Origin: Glycocaulis profundi
GTDB lineage: Bacteria; Pseudomonadota; Alphaproteobacteria; Caulobacterales; Maricaulaceae
DNA: 64,000 bases
Reading direction: 5' to 3'
Assembly: GCA_007050995.1 (NCBI GenBank)
Contig: VJOU01000001.1
Span: forward strand, 279,615 to 343,614
Shown here one piece after another: positions 23,429 through 32,727 of the stretch; within the stretch, counting starts at the first letter, position 1; every line of letters begins with the position of its first letter. A program made the position numbers and the translations under genes. Under the pieces are notes generated by a model. That model was not told the DNA's origin and did not search any database. It worked only from the letters and a program-made list of their open reading frames with translations.

Positions 23429-26400
23429 ATGGCTTTCATCAAGAAGCTCGCCTGCGGCGCTTCGATCGCCGCGCTCGCCGCGCTGGCGCCCGTCGCCGCT
23501 GTTCACGCCCAGCAGACCGCCTCGCAGATGCGCGGCGCGGTGACCGACCCGAACGGCGCGCCCATCGCGAACGCCTCGGTGACCATCACCCACGTGCCCA
23601 CCGGCACGGTGAACCGCACCACCACCAGCGCGAACGGCAACTTCAACGCCTCCGGCCTGCGCGTCGGCGGTCCTTACAGCGTCGCGGTCCAGGCTGACGG
23701 CTTCCAGGCGGACGTCGCTGAAGGCATCTCCCTCGATCCCGGTTCGAACGCTCCCCTCCGCCTGCGCCTGAACCGCGCCGGCGCGACCGAGGTGATCGCG
23801 GTCACCGGCCGCCGGATTCAGACCCTCGATCTGAACAACGGCGCGGGCTCGGCCTTCTCGTCCCAAGACATCGCCAACCAGCCTTCGTTCAGCCGCGATC
23901 TCACCGGCACGCTGCTGCGCGACCCGCTGACCAACGCGGCCGGGCCGGGCAACCTGCGCGTCGCGGGCACCAACCCGCGGGTGAACGCGTTCGTCGTGGA
24001 CGGCCTGCGCCAGGGTGACGATTTCGGTCTGTCCTCGAGCACCTACGCCACCACACGCTCCCCGATCTCGCTGGACACCGTCGAAGCGGCCTCGGTCGTG
24101 GCGTCGGATTACTCGGTGTTCACCACCGGCTTCCAGGGCGGCCTGGTCAACGTGGTGACCAAGTCGGGCACAAACGATTTCTCCGGCACCCTGTCCTACT
24201 ACCGCTCGGGCAACGACTTCCAGTCGAACACCGCGTTCGACCGCTTCATCTCCAGCCCGGACTTCATCGAGGAAGAATACGGCTTCACGCTGGGCGGGCC
24301 GATCCTGCAGGATCGTCTGTTCTTCTTCGTCGGCTATGAGAAGTTCGAGACCGCCGGCCCGATTGACTTCACCTCGAACGACGCCTCCAGCGGCTTCGAG
24401 CCCGGCTTCTTCGAAGCCCTGCGCGGCATGATCCAGAACAGCCTGGGCTATGATGTCGGCGAGCGTCCGCTCACCACCTCGATCCCCCGCACCTCCGAGC
24501 GTTATTTCGCGCGCGTGGACTGGAACATCAATCCGGACCACCGGGTCACCGCGAGCTATCAGCGCACCGAGGAGACCGACACCTCTGGCGTGTTCAACAA
24601 CCAGTTCGACAGCGCCTGGTACGACACGCCTCTGGAACTGGACAACTACACGCTCCAGGCCTTCTCCAACTGGACGCCCGATTTCACCACCACCGCCCGG
24701 CTCGGCTACAAGGAATACATCCGCGGCCAGAACTGCCGCGCCGGCACCGACGTGGGTCAGATCCAGGTCAACGTGACCCCGACTAACGTCGTGGGCACCC
24801 CTCTCGAGGGCCTGGTCACCAACACCCCGGGCTTCCAGCCGGTCGGCGGCTGCGACCGGTCGCGTCACGCCAACGAGTTCAACGACACCCGTCTGCAGGT
24901 CTACCTGCAGGGCGACTACACCTGGGGCGACCACGTCACGAGCTTCGGCGGCAGCTTCGACCGCTACGAGCTGTACAACCTGTTCGTCCAGGACAACTCA
25001 GGCAACTTCGTCTTCCAGACCCCTCAGGATCTGATCGACAACCGCGCCACCGTCACCTACCGCGCGCCCCAGTCGAACGTGCGTTCGGAAGGCGCCACCG
25101 AACTGAGCTATGACATCATCGCTCTGTTCGCTCAGGACGAGTGGCAGATCCTGCCTGACCTGTCGGTCAATTTCGGCCTGCGCTACGAGCGTTACCAGCA
25201 GGATCAGGATCTGGTCCCGCGGCCTGACTTCGATCTGGTCTACGGCGCGAACGCCCGCCAGAGCCTGGACGGCATCGACCTGTTCCAGCCTCGCGCCGGC
25301 TTCCGCTGGGACGCGGCAAGCCGCACCACCGTCTCGGGCGGCTTCGGCCTGTTCGCGGGCGGCGACCCGAACGTGTGGTTCGCCAACACCTACCTGCCGC
25401 AGAACTTCTCATACACTCTGAGCGGCCTGGAGAATGTGGACCCCCGCGTGGTTCCCCAGGAACTGATCGATCTGGTGGCGAACTCCAACCCCACCGATCC
25501 GGCGCCGATCGACACGATCGCGCCGGGCTTCGAGATGCCGTCCAACTGGCGCGGCTCGCTGAAGCTGGCTCAGGAATTCGATCTGGAGTTCGACGGGTTC
25601 AGCCTCGGCCGGGACTACGTGTTCGAAACCCAGGTGCTCTACAGCCGCACCCACCGCGGCTACGCCTGGCGCAACCTGGCCCAGATCGGCCTGCCGGTCG
25701 GCACCGCGCCTGACGGGCGCCCGATCTACACCGACCTGGCCGCGTTCAACACCGGCACGGGCAACAACTTCCAGAACGTGATCGAGCTGTACAACGTGAA
25801 CGAAGGCGAGAGCCTGGTTTACACCGCGGCCCTGTCGAAGAACTACGAGAACGGGCTGGGCTTCTATCTGAGCTATGCCTACCAGGATGTCGACGCGATC
25901 ATCCCGGCGGCTTCCTCGGTGGCGGTGTCGAACTACAACGCCCAGGTCGGCTTCGACCGCAACTCGGCCTCCGCTGGCCGCTCGCTGTTCGAGACCGAGC
26001 ACCGCTTCGGCATCAACATGTCCTACGAGACCGAGATCTTCGGCGACCTGCGCTCGCGCCTGGACGTTTCCGGTCTGATCTCGTCCGGCACGCCGTTCAG
26101 CTACACCTACACCACGGTGCCTCTCAACCCGATGTTCGGCCGGGACGCGGTCCAGCAGTCGAGCAATGCCGACCTGCTCTATGTGCCGCTGGCCAACGAC
26201 CCGAGCGTCATCTATGGCGCGGGCTTCAACCAGGACGCGTTCAACGACCTGATCGAGCGTCAGGGCCTGACCCGCGGCGAGATCGCGCCCCGCAACGGCC
26301 ACACCAGCCCCTGGCAGCAGCTGTGGAACCTGCGCTTCCAGCAGGATCTGCCCTTCGCCAGCTTCGGCGTGGACCGCTTCCGCAACAATCGGGCGACGTT

Positions 26401-26749
26401 CGTGGTCGACATCGAGAACTTCCCGAACCTGCTCAACAACGAGTGGGGCCGGACCTACGGCACGCCGGGCGGCGGCTTCGGCGCCGTCCCGGTGGTCACC
26501 GGCTCGCTGGTGCGTGCGGATGATCCCGACCGCCCGCTGAACTCGCGCAACAGCGCGAGCCCCAGCGGCAGCGTCCCCGGGTCGCAGGACTACAACGCCG
26601 CGTTCGATCCGGCACTCGTGTGCCAGTCGGCCGGCGCCTGCGTGTATCGCTACGACACGCTGAACACCACGAACGCGGGCCGCACGGGCATCGAAAGCAC
26701 CGCCAACTCGCTCTACCGCATCCGTCTGGGCATCCGCTACGAGTTCTAG
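23429..26749 (+). CDS. TonB-dependent receptor with N-terminal carboxypeptidase-regulatory-like domain (Oar-like)
   Basis: Outer-membrane receptor of 1106 residues. A signal peptide ends at about residue 28 (AVHAQ). Residues about 30-120 are a CarboxypepD_reg-like beta-sandwich (RGAVTDPNGAPIANASVTI; LRVGGPYSVAVQADGF). The plug starts at EVIAVTGRRI, with NPRVNAFVVDGL and GGLVNVVTKSGTNDFSGTL. The barrel is long, has many aromatic girdle residues, and ends in Phe (RIRLGIRYEF), as for Bam substrates. This architecture is common in Maricaulis- and xanthomonad-like bacteria living on polymers or peptides. A strong terminator follows, so it is probably a single-gene unit. Ligand unknown. Confidence 0.94.
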   Translation: MAFIKKLACGASIAALAALAPVAAVHAQQTASQMRGAVTDPNGAPIANASVTITHVPTGTVNRTTTSANGNFNASGLRVGGPYSVAVQADGFQADVAEGISLDPGSNAPLRLRLNRAGATEVIAVTGRRIQTLDLNNGAGSAFSSQDIANQPSFSRDLTGTLLRDPLTNAAGPGNLRVAGTNPRVNAFVVDGLRQGDDFGLSSSTYATTRSPISLDTVEAASVVASDYSVFTTGFQGGLVNVVTKSGTNDFSGTLSYYRSGNDFQSNTAFDRFISSPDFIEEEYGFTLGGPILQDRLFFFVGYEKFETAGPIDFTSNDASSGFEPGFFEALRGMIQNSLGYDVGERPLTTSIPRTSERYFARVDWNINPDHRVTASYQRTEETDTSGVFNNQFDSAWYDTPLELDNYTLQAFSNWTPDFTTTARLGYKEYIRGQNCRAGTDVGQIQVNVTPTNVVGTPLEGLVTNTPGFQPVGGCDRSRHANEFNDTRLQVYLQGDYTWGDHVTSFGGSFDRYELYNLFVQDNSGNFVFQTPQDLIDNRATVTYRAPQSNVRSEGATELSYDIIALFAQDEWQILPDLSVNFGLRYERYQQDQDLVPRPDFDLVYGANARQSLDGIDLFQPRAGFRWDAASRTTVSGGFGLFAGGDPNVWFANTYLPQNFSYTLSGLENVDPRVVPQELIDLVANSNPTDPAPIDTIAPGFEMPSNWRGSLKLAQEFDLEFDGFSLGRDYVFETQVLYSRTHRGYAWRNLAQIGLPVGTAPDGRPIYTDLAAFNTGTGNNFQNVIELYNVNEGESLVYTAALSKNYENGLGFYLSYAYQDVDAIIPAASSVAVSNYNAQVGFDRNSASAGRSLFETEHRFGINMSYETEIFGDLRSRLDVSGLISSGTPFSYTYTTVPLNPMFGRDAVQQSSNADLLYVPLANDPSVIYGAGFNQDAFNDLIERQGLTRGEIAPRNGHTSPWQQLWNLRFQQDLPFASFGVDRFRNNRATFVVDIENFPNLLNNEWGRTYGTPGGGFGAVPVVTGSLVRADDPDRPLNSRNSASPSGSVPGSQDYNAAFDPALVCQSAGACVYRYDTLNTTNAGRTGIESTANSLYRIRLGIRYEF

Positions 26750-26780
26750 GCGGACCGTCCTTTCGGACACACACTGGGAA

Positions 26781-26810
26781 AGGGGCGGCCTTCGGGCCGC
26801 CCCTTTTTCT
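26781..26810 (+). terminator. Rho-independent terminator after the Oar-like receptor
   Basis: Perfect 10-bp stem AGGGGCGGCC / GGCCGCCCCT closed by a TTCG tetraloop and followed by TTTTTCT. It lies 31 bp after the receptor stop. Confidence 0.92.
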
Positions 26811-26870
26811 TTGGCCCCAGCGGCGCGGCGGGCTTCGCGGGGCCGCGCGGGGCGTGCTATGGGCGAGGCC

Positions 26871-27887
26871 ATGACACACGCGATCCGCATCCCCCACGAG
26901 ACTGAATTCCAGAGCGCCATCCACACCTGCTGGCCCGCCGCCGCGAACCTTTGGGAGGAGGACCTGATCCCCGCCCAGGAGGAGTTCGCGCGCTTCCTGT
27001 GGGCGGTCAGCGAGCCCTCCGAAGACGATCACGGCCTGCCGCTGGTGATCTATGCGGCGACCGATCAGGCCGAGACGAGCGCCCGCGAGGCCATGGGCCG
27101 ACGGGCGGAAATCGTGCGGGCCAATTACGGCGATGTCTGGCTGCGCGACACCGGGCCGGTGTTCGGGATCGAGAACGGGCGGCTGGTCGCGGTCCGGTTC
27201 GAGTTCAACGGCTGGGGCGGCAAGTACGATCTGGCCGGGGATCGGACCATCGGCCGGGACGTGGTCGATCAGACCGGCGCCGAGGAGCGCCGGATCGATC
27301 TGGTCTGCGAGGGCGGGGCGCTGGAGTTCGACGGGCAGGGCAGCGTGATCACCACCCGCCAGTGCCTGCTCAATCCCAACCGCAATCCGGGTCTGAGCGA
27401 GGCCGAGGTCGAGGCGCGGCTGAAAGCCGGGCTGGGGCTGGAGGCCGTGATCTGGCTGGACGAAGGGCTGGCGGGCGATCACACCGACGGGCACGTGGAC
27501 AACATCGCCCGCTTCATCCGTCCCGGCGTGGTGGCCTGTCAGGCCCCGAACGGCACGGACGATCCCAACGCGAAGGTTCTGGACGCCATCGCGCGTCAGC
27601 TTGAGAAGGCCCGGGACGCTCAGGGGCGGCGGCTGGAGGTGGTCAGGATTCCCTCGCCGGGCTTCGTGGACGACGGGGAGGGCGGGCCCGCCGCTGCCAG
27701 TCATATGAACTGGGTGGTTGGCGCGGACGCGATTGTCGTTCCATCATACAACGACAACGGGGAGGCGGCGGCGAAGGCGCTCGAAGAAGCGTTCGGTCGG
27801 CGTGCCGTTGCATGTTCCGCTAACCATATCTTGACCGGTGGCGGTGCATTCCATTGCGTGACGTGCAATCAGCCATCCGCGGACTGA
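26871..27887 (+). CDS. aguA: Agmatine deiminase (peptidyl-arginine deiminase family)
   Basis: Hydrolyses agmatine to N-carbamoylputrescine and ammonia. About 338 residues from ATG 26871; an ATG at 26859 would add four residues. Guanidine-group deiminase signatures are NYGDVWLRDTGPVFG, FNGWGGKYD, EGGALEFDGQGSV, HTDGHVDNIARF and the C-terminal GGGAFHCVTCNQPS, which holds the catalytic Cys (canonical form GGNIHCIT). The AguB gene lies downstream, after a serine hydrolase gene that starts 1 bp past this stop. That pairing makes agmatine the likely substrate rather than peptidyl arginine. Confidence 0.9.
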   Translation: MTHAIRIPHETEFQSAIHTCWPAAANLWEEDLIPAQEEFARFLWAVSEPSEDDHGLPLVIYAATDQAETSAREAMGRRAEIVRANYGDVWLRDTGPVFGIENGRLVAVRFEFNGWGGKYDLAGDRTIGRDVVDQTGAEERRIDLVCEGGALEFDGQGSVITTRQCLLNPNRNPGLSEAEVEARLKAGLGLEAVIWLDEGLAGDHTDGHVDNIARFIRPGVVACQAPNGTDDPNAKVLDAIARQLEKARDAQGRRLEVVRIPSPGFVDDGEGGPAAASHMNWVVGADAIVVPSYNDNGEAAAKALEEAFGRRAVACSANHILTGGGAFHCVTCNQPSAD

Positions 27888-27888
27888 C

Positions 27889-29316
27889 ATGAAAAACGTC
27901 TATACCGGGCTCGTCATTCTGGCGCTTCTCGCCGGATCGCAGCCACTGGGATCCCGGGGGGAGCCGGGATACCTGTTCGGATCAGCGACGGCCGCCCAGG
28001 CCGCGCAGGATCCTCTGTCCATGGACGATCCGGCGCGCGGCGACGCGACGCCGCAGGGCCATGTGTTCCGAATCCCCTCCGAAGACAGCGCCGAGACCCA
28101 GGGCGACGCCATCGGAATGGCGGACGCGGCGGTTTACTCGGTCGCGCCCGAGATCCCCATGCCCGCCGCCCGCGAGGAAGCGGACCTCTTCGCGCAGGTC
28201 GCCCCAGACCCGTATCTGGAGATGGAGGACGGGGTCCTCATCCGGTCCTCGCTGCCCTATCTGCAGGCCGTCAAGGATCGGCTGGACCAGGCGATGGCCG
28301 CCGAACGCATGGTCGGCATGGCCGTGGCGGTGATCGAGAACGGCGAGCCGGTCCTGGTCTACACCGGCGGGGAGACCGCGGCGGGCACCGGCGAGCCGGT
28401 GACCACCCGCACCCTGTTCCGCGCCGCCTCGGTGTCCAAGACCTTCGCGGGCGCCCTGCTGGCCCATCTGGAGGCGGAGGGCCGGCTCGATCTCGACGAG
28501 ATCGCCGAGGACGTCACCGTCAAATCCACCCAGCGCCCCACCCTGATCGAGCTGGTCAGCCACCGCACGGGCCTGCCCAACAACGCCTATGACAACCGCA
28601 TCGAGGAGGCGAACCTGTCGGTCGCCGAAATTCGCGGCATGCTGGCGGGCGTGGACCTGATCTGCCCGGTGGGCGGGTGCTATTCATACCAGAACGTCGC
28701 CTTCTCCGGTCTCGAGCACGCCGTGGAGCGGGCCACCGGGCTCGATTACCGCGACGCGGTGCGCTCCTTCCTGTTCAACCAGTATGGCCTGCATCGGGCC
28801 GGGTTCGGCGAGGAGGACCTGACGCGCGCGGACAGCTGGGCGCGGCCCCACCGCGGCTGGAGCCGGACCACCAGCACGCCGGGCAATCCGGCCAGCACCT
28901 ATGACGTGATGCCCTCGGCGGCCTCGGTGGTGCTGTCGCTCGAAGACATGATCGCCTGGGCGCAGGCCTTCCTGCGCGAGGGGGAGGGCGTGCCCCACGA
29001 GCTGCGCGAGCGCATCTTCACCCCGCACACCTCCACCCCGCGCGAGACCAACTCGCTGCAGCGGCGCTATCCGGGCCGGGTCAGCGAAACCCATTACGGC
29101 ATGGGCTGGCGCATCTATCAGTGGGGCGACCGCACGCTGGTCGCGCACTCAGGCTATCTGGGCGGGTTCGGCGCGAACATCGTGCTGGAGCCTGAAAGCG
29201 GGTTCGGCTTCGTGGCCCTGTGGAACGCGGACACCAGCGCGCCGTGGCGGCTCTGGCCCACGGTGATGGACCTGCGCACGGGCGACGGTCCCGGCGACTG
29301 GCTGGATGATCTTTAG
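27889..29316 (+). CDS. Serine hydrolase, beta-lactamase/PBP-like, exported
   Basis: 475 residues. The N-terminus has a hydrophobic segment at about 6-18 and a long low-complexity linker to about residue 115. The hydrolase domain carries SxxK as SVSK (RAASVSKTFAGALL), YSYQN as the YxN motif, and HSGYLGGFG as the third motif. LSHRTGLP-like VSHRTGLPNN is typical of class C related esterases and D-peptidases. It starts 1 bp after aguA and may be cotranscribed with the agmatine genes, but no role in polyamine metabolism is obvious. It differs from the hydrolase at 4874 in its long exported linker. Confidence 0.88.
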   Translation: MKNVYTGLVILALLAGSQPLGSRGEPGYLFGSATAAQAAQDPLSMDDPARGDATPQGHVFRIPSEDSAETQGDAIGMADAAVYSVAPEIPMPAAREEADLFAQVAPDPYLEMEDGVLIRSSLPYLQAVKDRLDQAMAAERMVGMAVAVIENGEPVLVYTGGETAAGTGEPVTTRTLFRAASVSKTFAGALLAHLEAEGRLDLDEIAEDVTVKSTQRPTLIELVSHRTGLPNNAYDNRIEEANLSVAEIRGMLAGVDLICPVGGCYSYQNVAFSGLEHAVERATGLDYRDAVRSFLFNQYGLHRAGFGEEDLTRADSWARPHRGWSRTTSTPGNPASTYDVMPSAASVVLSLEDMIAWAQAFLREGEGVPHELRERIFTPHTSTPRETNSLQRRYPGRVSETHYGMGWRIYQWGDRTLVAHSGYLGGFGANIVLEPESGFGFVALWNADTSAPWRLWPTVMDLRTGDGPGDWLDDL

Positions 29317-29655
29317 GTAGTTTTTTCACCGTCCCTGCGGGGCGGTTTCTCCTATCCTCCCTCGCTTCGCTCGGTCGGTTCCGCGCATGGGCGCGGGCGG
29401 CCGTTCGGCCTTGTGCGGCGGCTGCGCCGCCGGTTCCTGGCTCCTTTTCACCGTCATGGCCCGGCTTGACCGGGCCACCCATCCGGCAGGCTTTTCAATG
29501 GCGCTGAACCGCCGTCCGGCTGGGTCCCCCGGTCGAGCCGGGGGATGACGGAGGTGGCGAGGGCGGGTGTTTCCCCTTCCGCCGCGCCGGAACACTGTCC
29601 ATCCGCGCCCGGTTCGACTATCTAGCCACCGACACTCCGTCGAAGGGACCTCTTC
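29317..29655. repeat. Intergenic repeat cluster between hydrolase and aguB
   Basis: 339 bp with no gene. The first part (29351-29400) is a diverged family-A repeat (TCCTCCCTCGCTTCGCTCGG). The second part is a large inverted repeat: CCGTCAT at 29451-29457 pairs with ATGACGG at 29545-29551. Inside it, GGCCCGGCTTGACCGGGCC and CCCCCGGTCGAGCCGGGGG are both self-complementary. Such CCGTCAT...ATGACGG elements are common in alphaproteobacterial gaps. The remaining 100 bp presumably hold the aguB promoter. Confidence 0.65.
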
Positions 29656-30501
29656 ATGACCGACACGATCACGATGGGCGTCATCCAGGCGCCGTTCGGG
29701 ACCGACATGGACGCGAACATCAAGACCGTCTCCGAACTGGTGCGCGAGGCGGCGAGCAAAGGCGCGAAGATCATCCTGCCGCCCGAGCTGTTCCAGGGGC
29801 CGTATTTCTGCGTCACCCAGGAGGAAGACTGGTTCGCGCACGCCTATCCGGCGATGGAGCATCCGTGCGTGACCGCGCTTCAGCCGCTGGCCGAAGAGCT
29901 GGACGTGGCGATCCCTGTCTCGATCTTCGAGCGGGACGGGCCGCGCTATTACAATTCTCTCGTCATGCTGGACGCGGGCGGCCGGGCGATGGGCGTCTAT
30001 CGCAAGAGCCACATTCCCGACGGGCCGGGCTATCAGGAGAAGTATTATTTCCGCCCCGGCGACACCGGCTTCAAGGTGTGGAGCACGAAGCACGGCAAGG
30101 TCGGCGTCGGGATCTGCTGGGACCAGTGGTATCCCGAAACCGCGCGCGCCATGGCGCTGCTGGGCGCGGAGGTGCTGATGTATCCCACCGCCATCGGGTC
30201 AGAGCCCCATGACGCCAGCCTGGACACCGCCGCGCGCTGGCGCCGGGCGATGCAGGGCCATGCGGTGTGCAACGTCATGCCCGTGGGCGCGGCCAACCGG
30301 ACCGGGGACGAGGGCGGGCAGGTGTTCTACGGCACCAGCTTCATCTGCGACCATACCGGCGAGGTGATCGACGAGCTGGGCCGGGAGGAGACCGGAACGC
30401 TTGTCGGCAGCTTCGACAGACGTTTTCTGGATCGCCATCGGGCCGCATGGGGTTTCTTCCGGGACCGCCGGACAGACCTTTACAAAGACGTGCTGCTTTG
30501 A
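29656..30501 (+). CDS. aguB: N-carbamoylputrescine amidase
   Basis: Nitrilase-superfamily enzyme converting N-carbamoylputrescine to putrescine, CO2 and ammonia; second step of the agmatine deiminase route. 281 residues, normal length. Catalytic triad regions: Glu in LPPELFQGPYFC, Lys in GVYRKSHIPDGPGYQEKYYF, Cys in KVGVGICWDQWYPETARAM. YPTAIGSEPHD and GTSFICDHTGEVI are typical of AguB rather than other nitrilases. It ends TTTGA, and the low-GC DUF2971 gene appears to begin at the overlapping TTG. Confidence 0.94.
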   Translation: MTDTITMGVIQAPFGTDMDANIKTVSELVREAASKGAKIILPPELFQGPYFCVTQEEDWFAHAYPAMEHPCVTALQPLAEELDVAIPVSIFERDGPRYYNSLVMLDAGGRAMGVYRKSHIPDGPGYQEKYYFRPGDTGFKVWSTKHGKVGVGICWDQWYPETARAMALLGAEVLMYPTAIGSEPHDASLDTAARWRRAMQGHAVCNVMPVGAANRTGDEGGQVFYGTSFICDHTGEVIDELGREETGTLVGSFDRRFLDRHRAAWGFFRDRRTDLYKDVLL

Positions 30502-31169
30502 GGGTCTACAAGTTTCTTCCGTCAAATTTTGGAATTGATGCAATTCGATCCCGTCGATTGAAAGTAGCGTTGTTCAACGAACTTAATGACCCGTTTGAGC
30601 ATAGGGCTGTGGCGACAAACAATCCAGAGCTTAGGCGGGTAATAGATTGTATAGTTAAAGAAAATAAGGAAAAATTAGCCCTTTTATGTTTTAGTAAAGC
30701 TTGGTCAAACCCTGTGATTTGGTCTCATTATGCTGCGTCTCACACGGGGTTGTGTCTGGGTTTTGATATATCGGACGATTTAGCTATTGAGGTTGAATAT
30801 ATTGATGATCGGATATCCGATCGTGAATTGGTTGAAGCTCTTATTTCTGGGGATTTGGTCTCAGGGATGAGAGCCATGGATGCGATAACAGCGCGAAAAT
30901 GGCGACATTGGCAATACGAACAAGAAGTCCGAGTCGTCTTGGGTATTAGAAGTCAGCCCGAGAATGGAATTTTCTTCCAAAGTTTTTGTGACGAATTGGT
31001 TTTGAGAAATGTGATCATTGGGTGCAATTGTAACATTAGTAGAGATGAAATTTCAAAAGCTCTTGAGGAAGGAGGGTTCTTAAAGGGAAATGTGGAAACT
31101 TTCAAAGCACGACCGGCGTTCAATTCGTTTCGAATTGTGAAAAATCAAAACCCTGCTCTCTGGAAGTGA
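30498..31169 (+). CDS. DUF2971 domain protein, low-GC inserted gene
   Basis: About 223 residues from a TTG at 30498 that overlaps the aguB stop (TTGA); no downstream ATG keeps the conserved N-terminus, so TTG is preferred. DUF2971 blocks: VYKFLPSNFGIDAIRSRRL, LFNELNDPFEH, LLCFSKAWSNPVIWSHYAASHTGLCLGFD and a late W-Q-Y-E-Q-E-V-R segment. Base composition differs sharply: three 60-base lines I counted have 30 to 43 percent G+C against roughly 70 percent around it, with AT-ending codons throughout. That indicates recent transfer. The molecular function of DUF2971 is not established; members are frequent in accessory and defence-like loci. Its stop is 1 bp before the next gene. Confidence 0.85.
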   Translation: MRVYKFLPSNFGIDAIRSRRLKVALFNELNDPFEHRAVATNNPELRRVIDCIVKENKEKLALLCFSKAWSNPVIWSHYAASHTGLCLGFDISDDLAIEVEYIDDRISDRELVEALISGDLVSGMRAMDAITARKWRHWQYEQEVRVVLGIRSQPENGIFFQSFCDELVLRNVIIGCNCNISRDEISKALEEGGFLKGNVETFKARPAFNSFRIVKNQNPALWK

Positions 31170-31170
31170 C

Positions 31171-32724
31171 ATGACCGAACAGCGCCGCCGCGCCACTCTC
31201 GCCGTCCGCAACGCCACGCTCGCGGACGTGCCCGCCATTCTCGCGCTGCAGGACCGGGCCTATCCCGACCTGCCGCCCGACCTGCCCGGCATGATCCGCG
31301 GCCAGATCCAGGCCTTTCCCGAGGGCCAGTTCCTGGTCGAGTACGAGGGCGAGGTCGTGGGCTGGTGCGCGACCTTCATCACCACCGAGGAGCTGGCCTT
31401 CGCGCCGCACTCCTGGGCGGAGATCACCGGCAACGGCTATGCCGCGCGCCATGACGAGGACGGCGAGTGGCTCTATGGCATGGAGGTGGCGGTCGACCCG
31501 AACCGCCGCCGCCTCAGGATCGGCCAGCGCCTGTATCAGGCCCGCGTCAGCCTGTGCCAGGAATGGGGGCTGAAGGGCGTCGCGTTCGGCGGCCGCCTGC
31601 CCGGCTACAAACGCCGCCGCAAACAGTACGCCACGCCCGAGGCCTATCTGGCCGCCATCGAGACCCGCCAGATCAAGGACCCGGTGTCGAATTTCCAGAT
31701 GCGCATGGGCTTCGAGCCGGTCGGCGTTCTGAAGAACTATTATCCCGACGACACGGACTCGATGGGCCATGCCGCCCTGATGGTCTGGCGCAATCCCAAA
31801 TACGTGGAGACCGCCGCGCCGGGCCGCCGTCCCGAGCCCCAGACCGTGCGCGTGGCCGCCGTGCAGTTCATGATGCGCGCCGTGGACAGCCTGTCGGAAT
31901 TCGAGCGCAACGTGGAATACTTCGTGGACGTGTGCTCGGACTACAAAGCCGATTTCTGCGTCTTCCCCGAGATGTTCACCGTGGCCCTGCTGGCGCTGGA
32001 GAAGCGGCGGCTGAGCCCGCAGGAATCCATCAACGCCCTGTCGCGCCACACCCCGCGCTTCCTGGAGTTCATGAGCCAGCTGGCGGTGCGCTACAACATC
32101 AACATCGTGGGCGGCTCGCACCCGACCAAGACCGATGACGGCGACATCCAGAACGTGGCCTACGTCTTCCTGCGCGACGGCTCTGTCCACGCCCAGGAGA
32201 AGATCCACCCCACGCCCAACGAGCGCTACTGGTGGAACATCAAGGGCGGGGACTATGTCCACGCCATCCCCACCGACTGCGGGCCGGTGGGCGTGCTGAT
32301 CTGCTATGACAGCGAGTTCCCCGAGCTGGCCCGGCGGCTGGCGGACGAGGGCGCGAAGATCATCTTCTGCCCCTACGCCACCGACGACCGGACGGGCCAT
32401 CTGCGCGTGCGCTACTGCGCCCACGCCCGGGCCATCGAGAACCAGGTCTATGTCGTGACCGCGGGCAATGTGGGCAATCTGCCCGACGTGGAGAACATGG
32501 ACGTGAACTACGCCCAGAGCGCGGTGATCACGCCGTGCGACTTCCCCTTCGCCCGCGACGGCATCGCGGCGGAGGCGACCGACAGCGTGGAGACCATCGC
32601 TGTGGCCGATCTCAGGCTCGACGATCTGGCCGAGGCGCGGCGGGCGGGCACGGTGCGCAATCTGCGCGACCGCCGCTTCGACCTGTATCGCATCGTGTGG
32701 AGCGACCGCGCGCCGTCGGCGTGA
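31171..32724 (+). CDS. GNAT acetyltransferase-carbon-nitrogen hydrolase fusion
   Basis: 517 residues in two domains. About 1-205 is a GNAT acyltransferase (VRNATLADVPAILALQDRAY; YGMEVAVDPNRRRLRIGQRLY as the acetyl-CoA loop). About 225-517 is a nitrilase-superfamily amidase, with Glu in FCVFPEMFTVALL, Lys in HAQEKIHPTPNE and Cys in VGVLICYDSEFPELARRL. The fusion is a known conserved architecture of unknown substrate. It lies downstream of aguB, so a role in acylated or carbamoylated polyamines is possible (inference). Its Shine-Dalgarno-like GGAAG falls in the last codons of the DUF2971 gene. Confidence 0.9.
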   Translation: MTEQRRRATLAVRNATLADVPAILALQDRAYPDLPPDLPGMIRGQIQAFPEGQFLVEYEGEVVGWCATFITTEELAFAPHSWAEITGNGYAARHDEDGEWLYGMEVAVDPNRRRLRIGQRLYQARVSLCQEWGLKGVAFGGRLPGYKRRRKQYATPEAYLAAIETRQIKDPVSNFQMRMGFEPVGVLKNYYPDDTDSMGHAALMVWRNPKYVETAAPGRRPEPQTVRVAAVQFMMRAVDSLSEFERNVEYFVDVCSDYKADFCVFPEMFTVALLALEKRRLSPQESINALSRHTPRFLEFMSQLAVRYNINIVGGSHPTKTDDGDIQNVAYVFLRDGSVHAQEKIHPTPNERYWWNIKGGDYVHAIPTDCGPVGVLICYDSEFPELARRLADEGAKIIFCPYATDDRTGHLRVRYCAHARAIENQVYVVTAGNVGNLPDVENMDVNYAQSAVITPCDFPFARDGIAAEATDSVETIAVADLRLDDLAEARRAGTVRNLRDRRFDLYRIVWSDRAPSA

Positions 32725-32727
32725 GGA

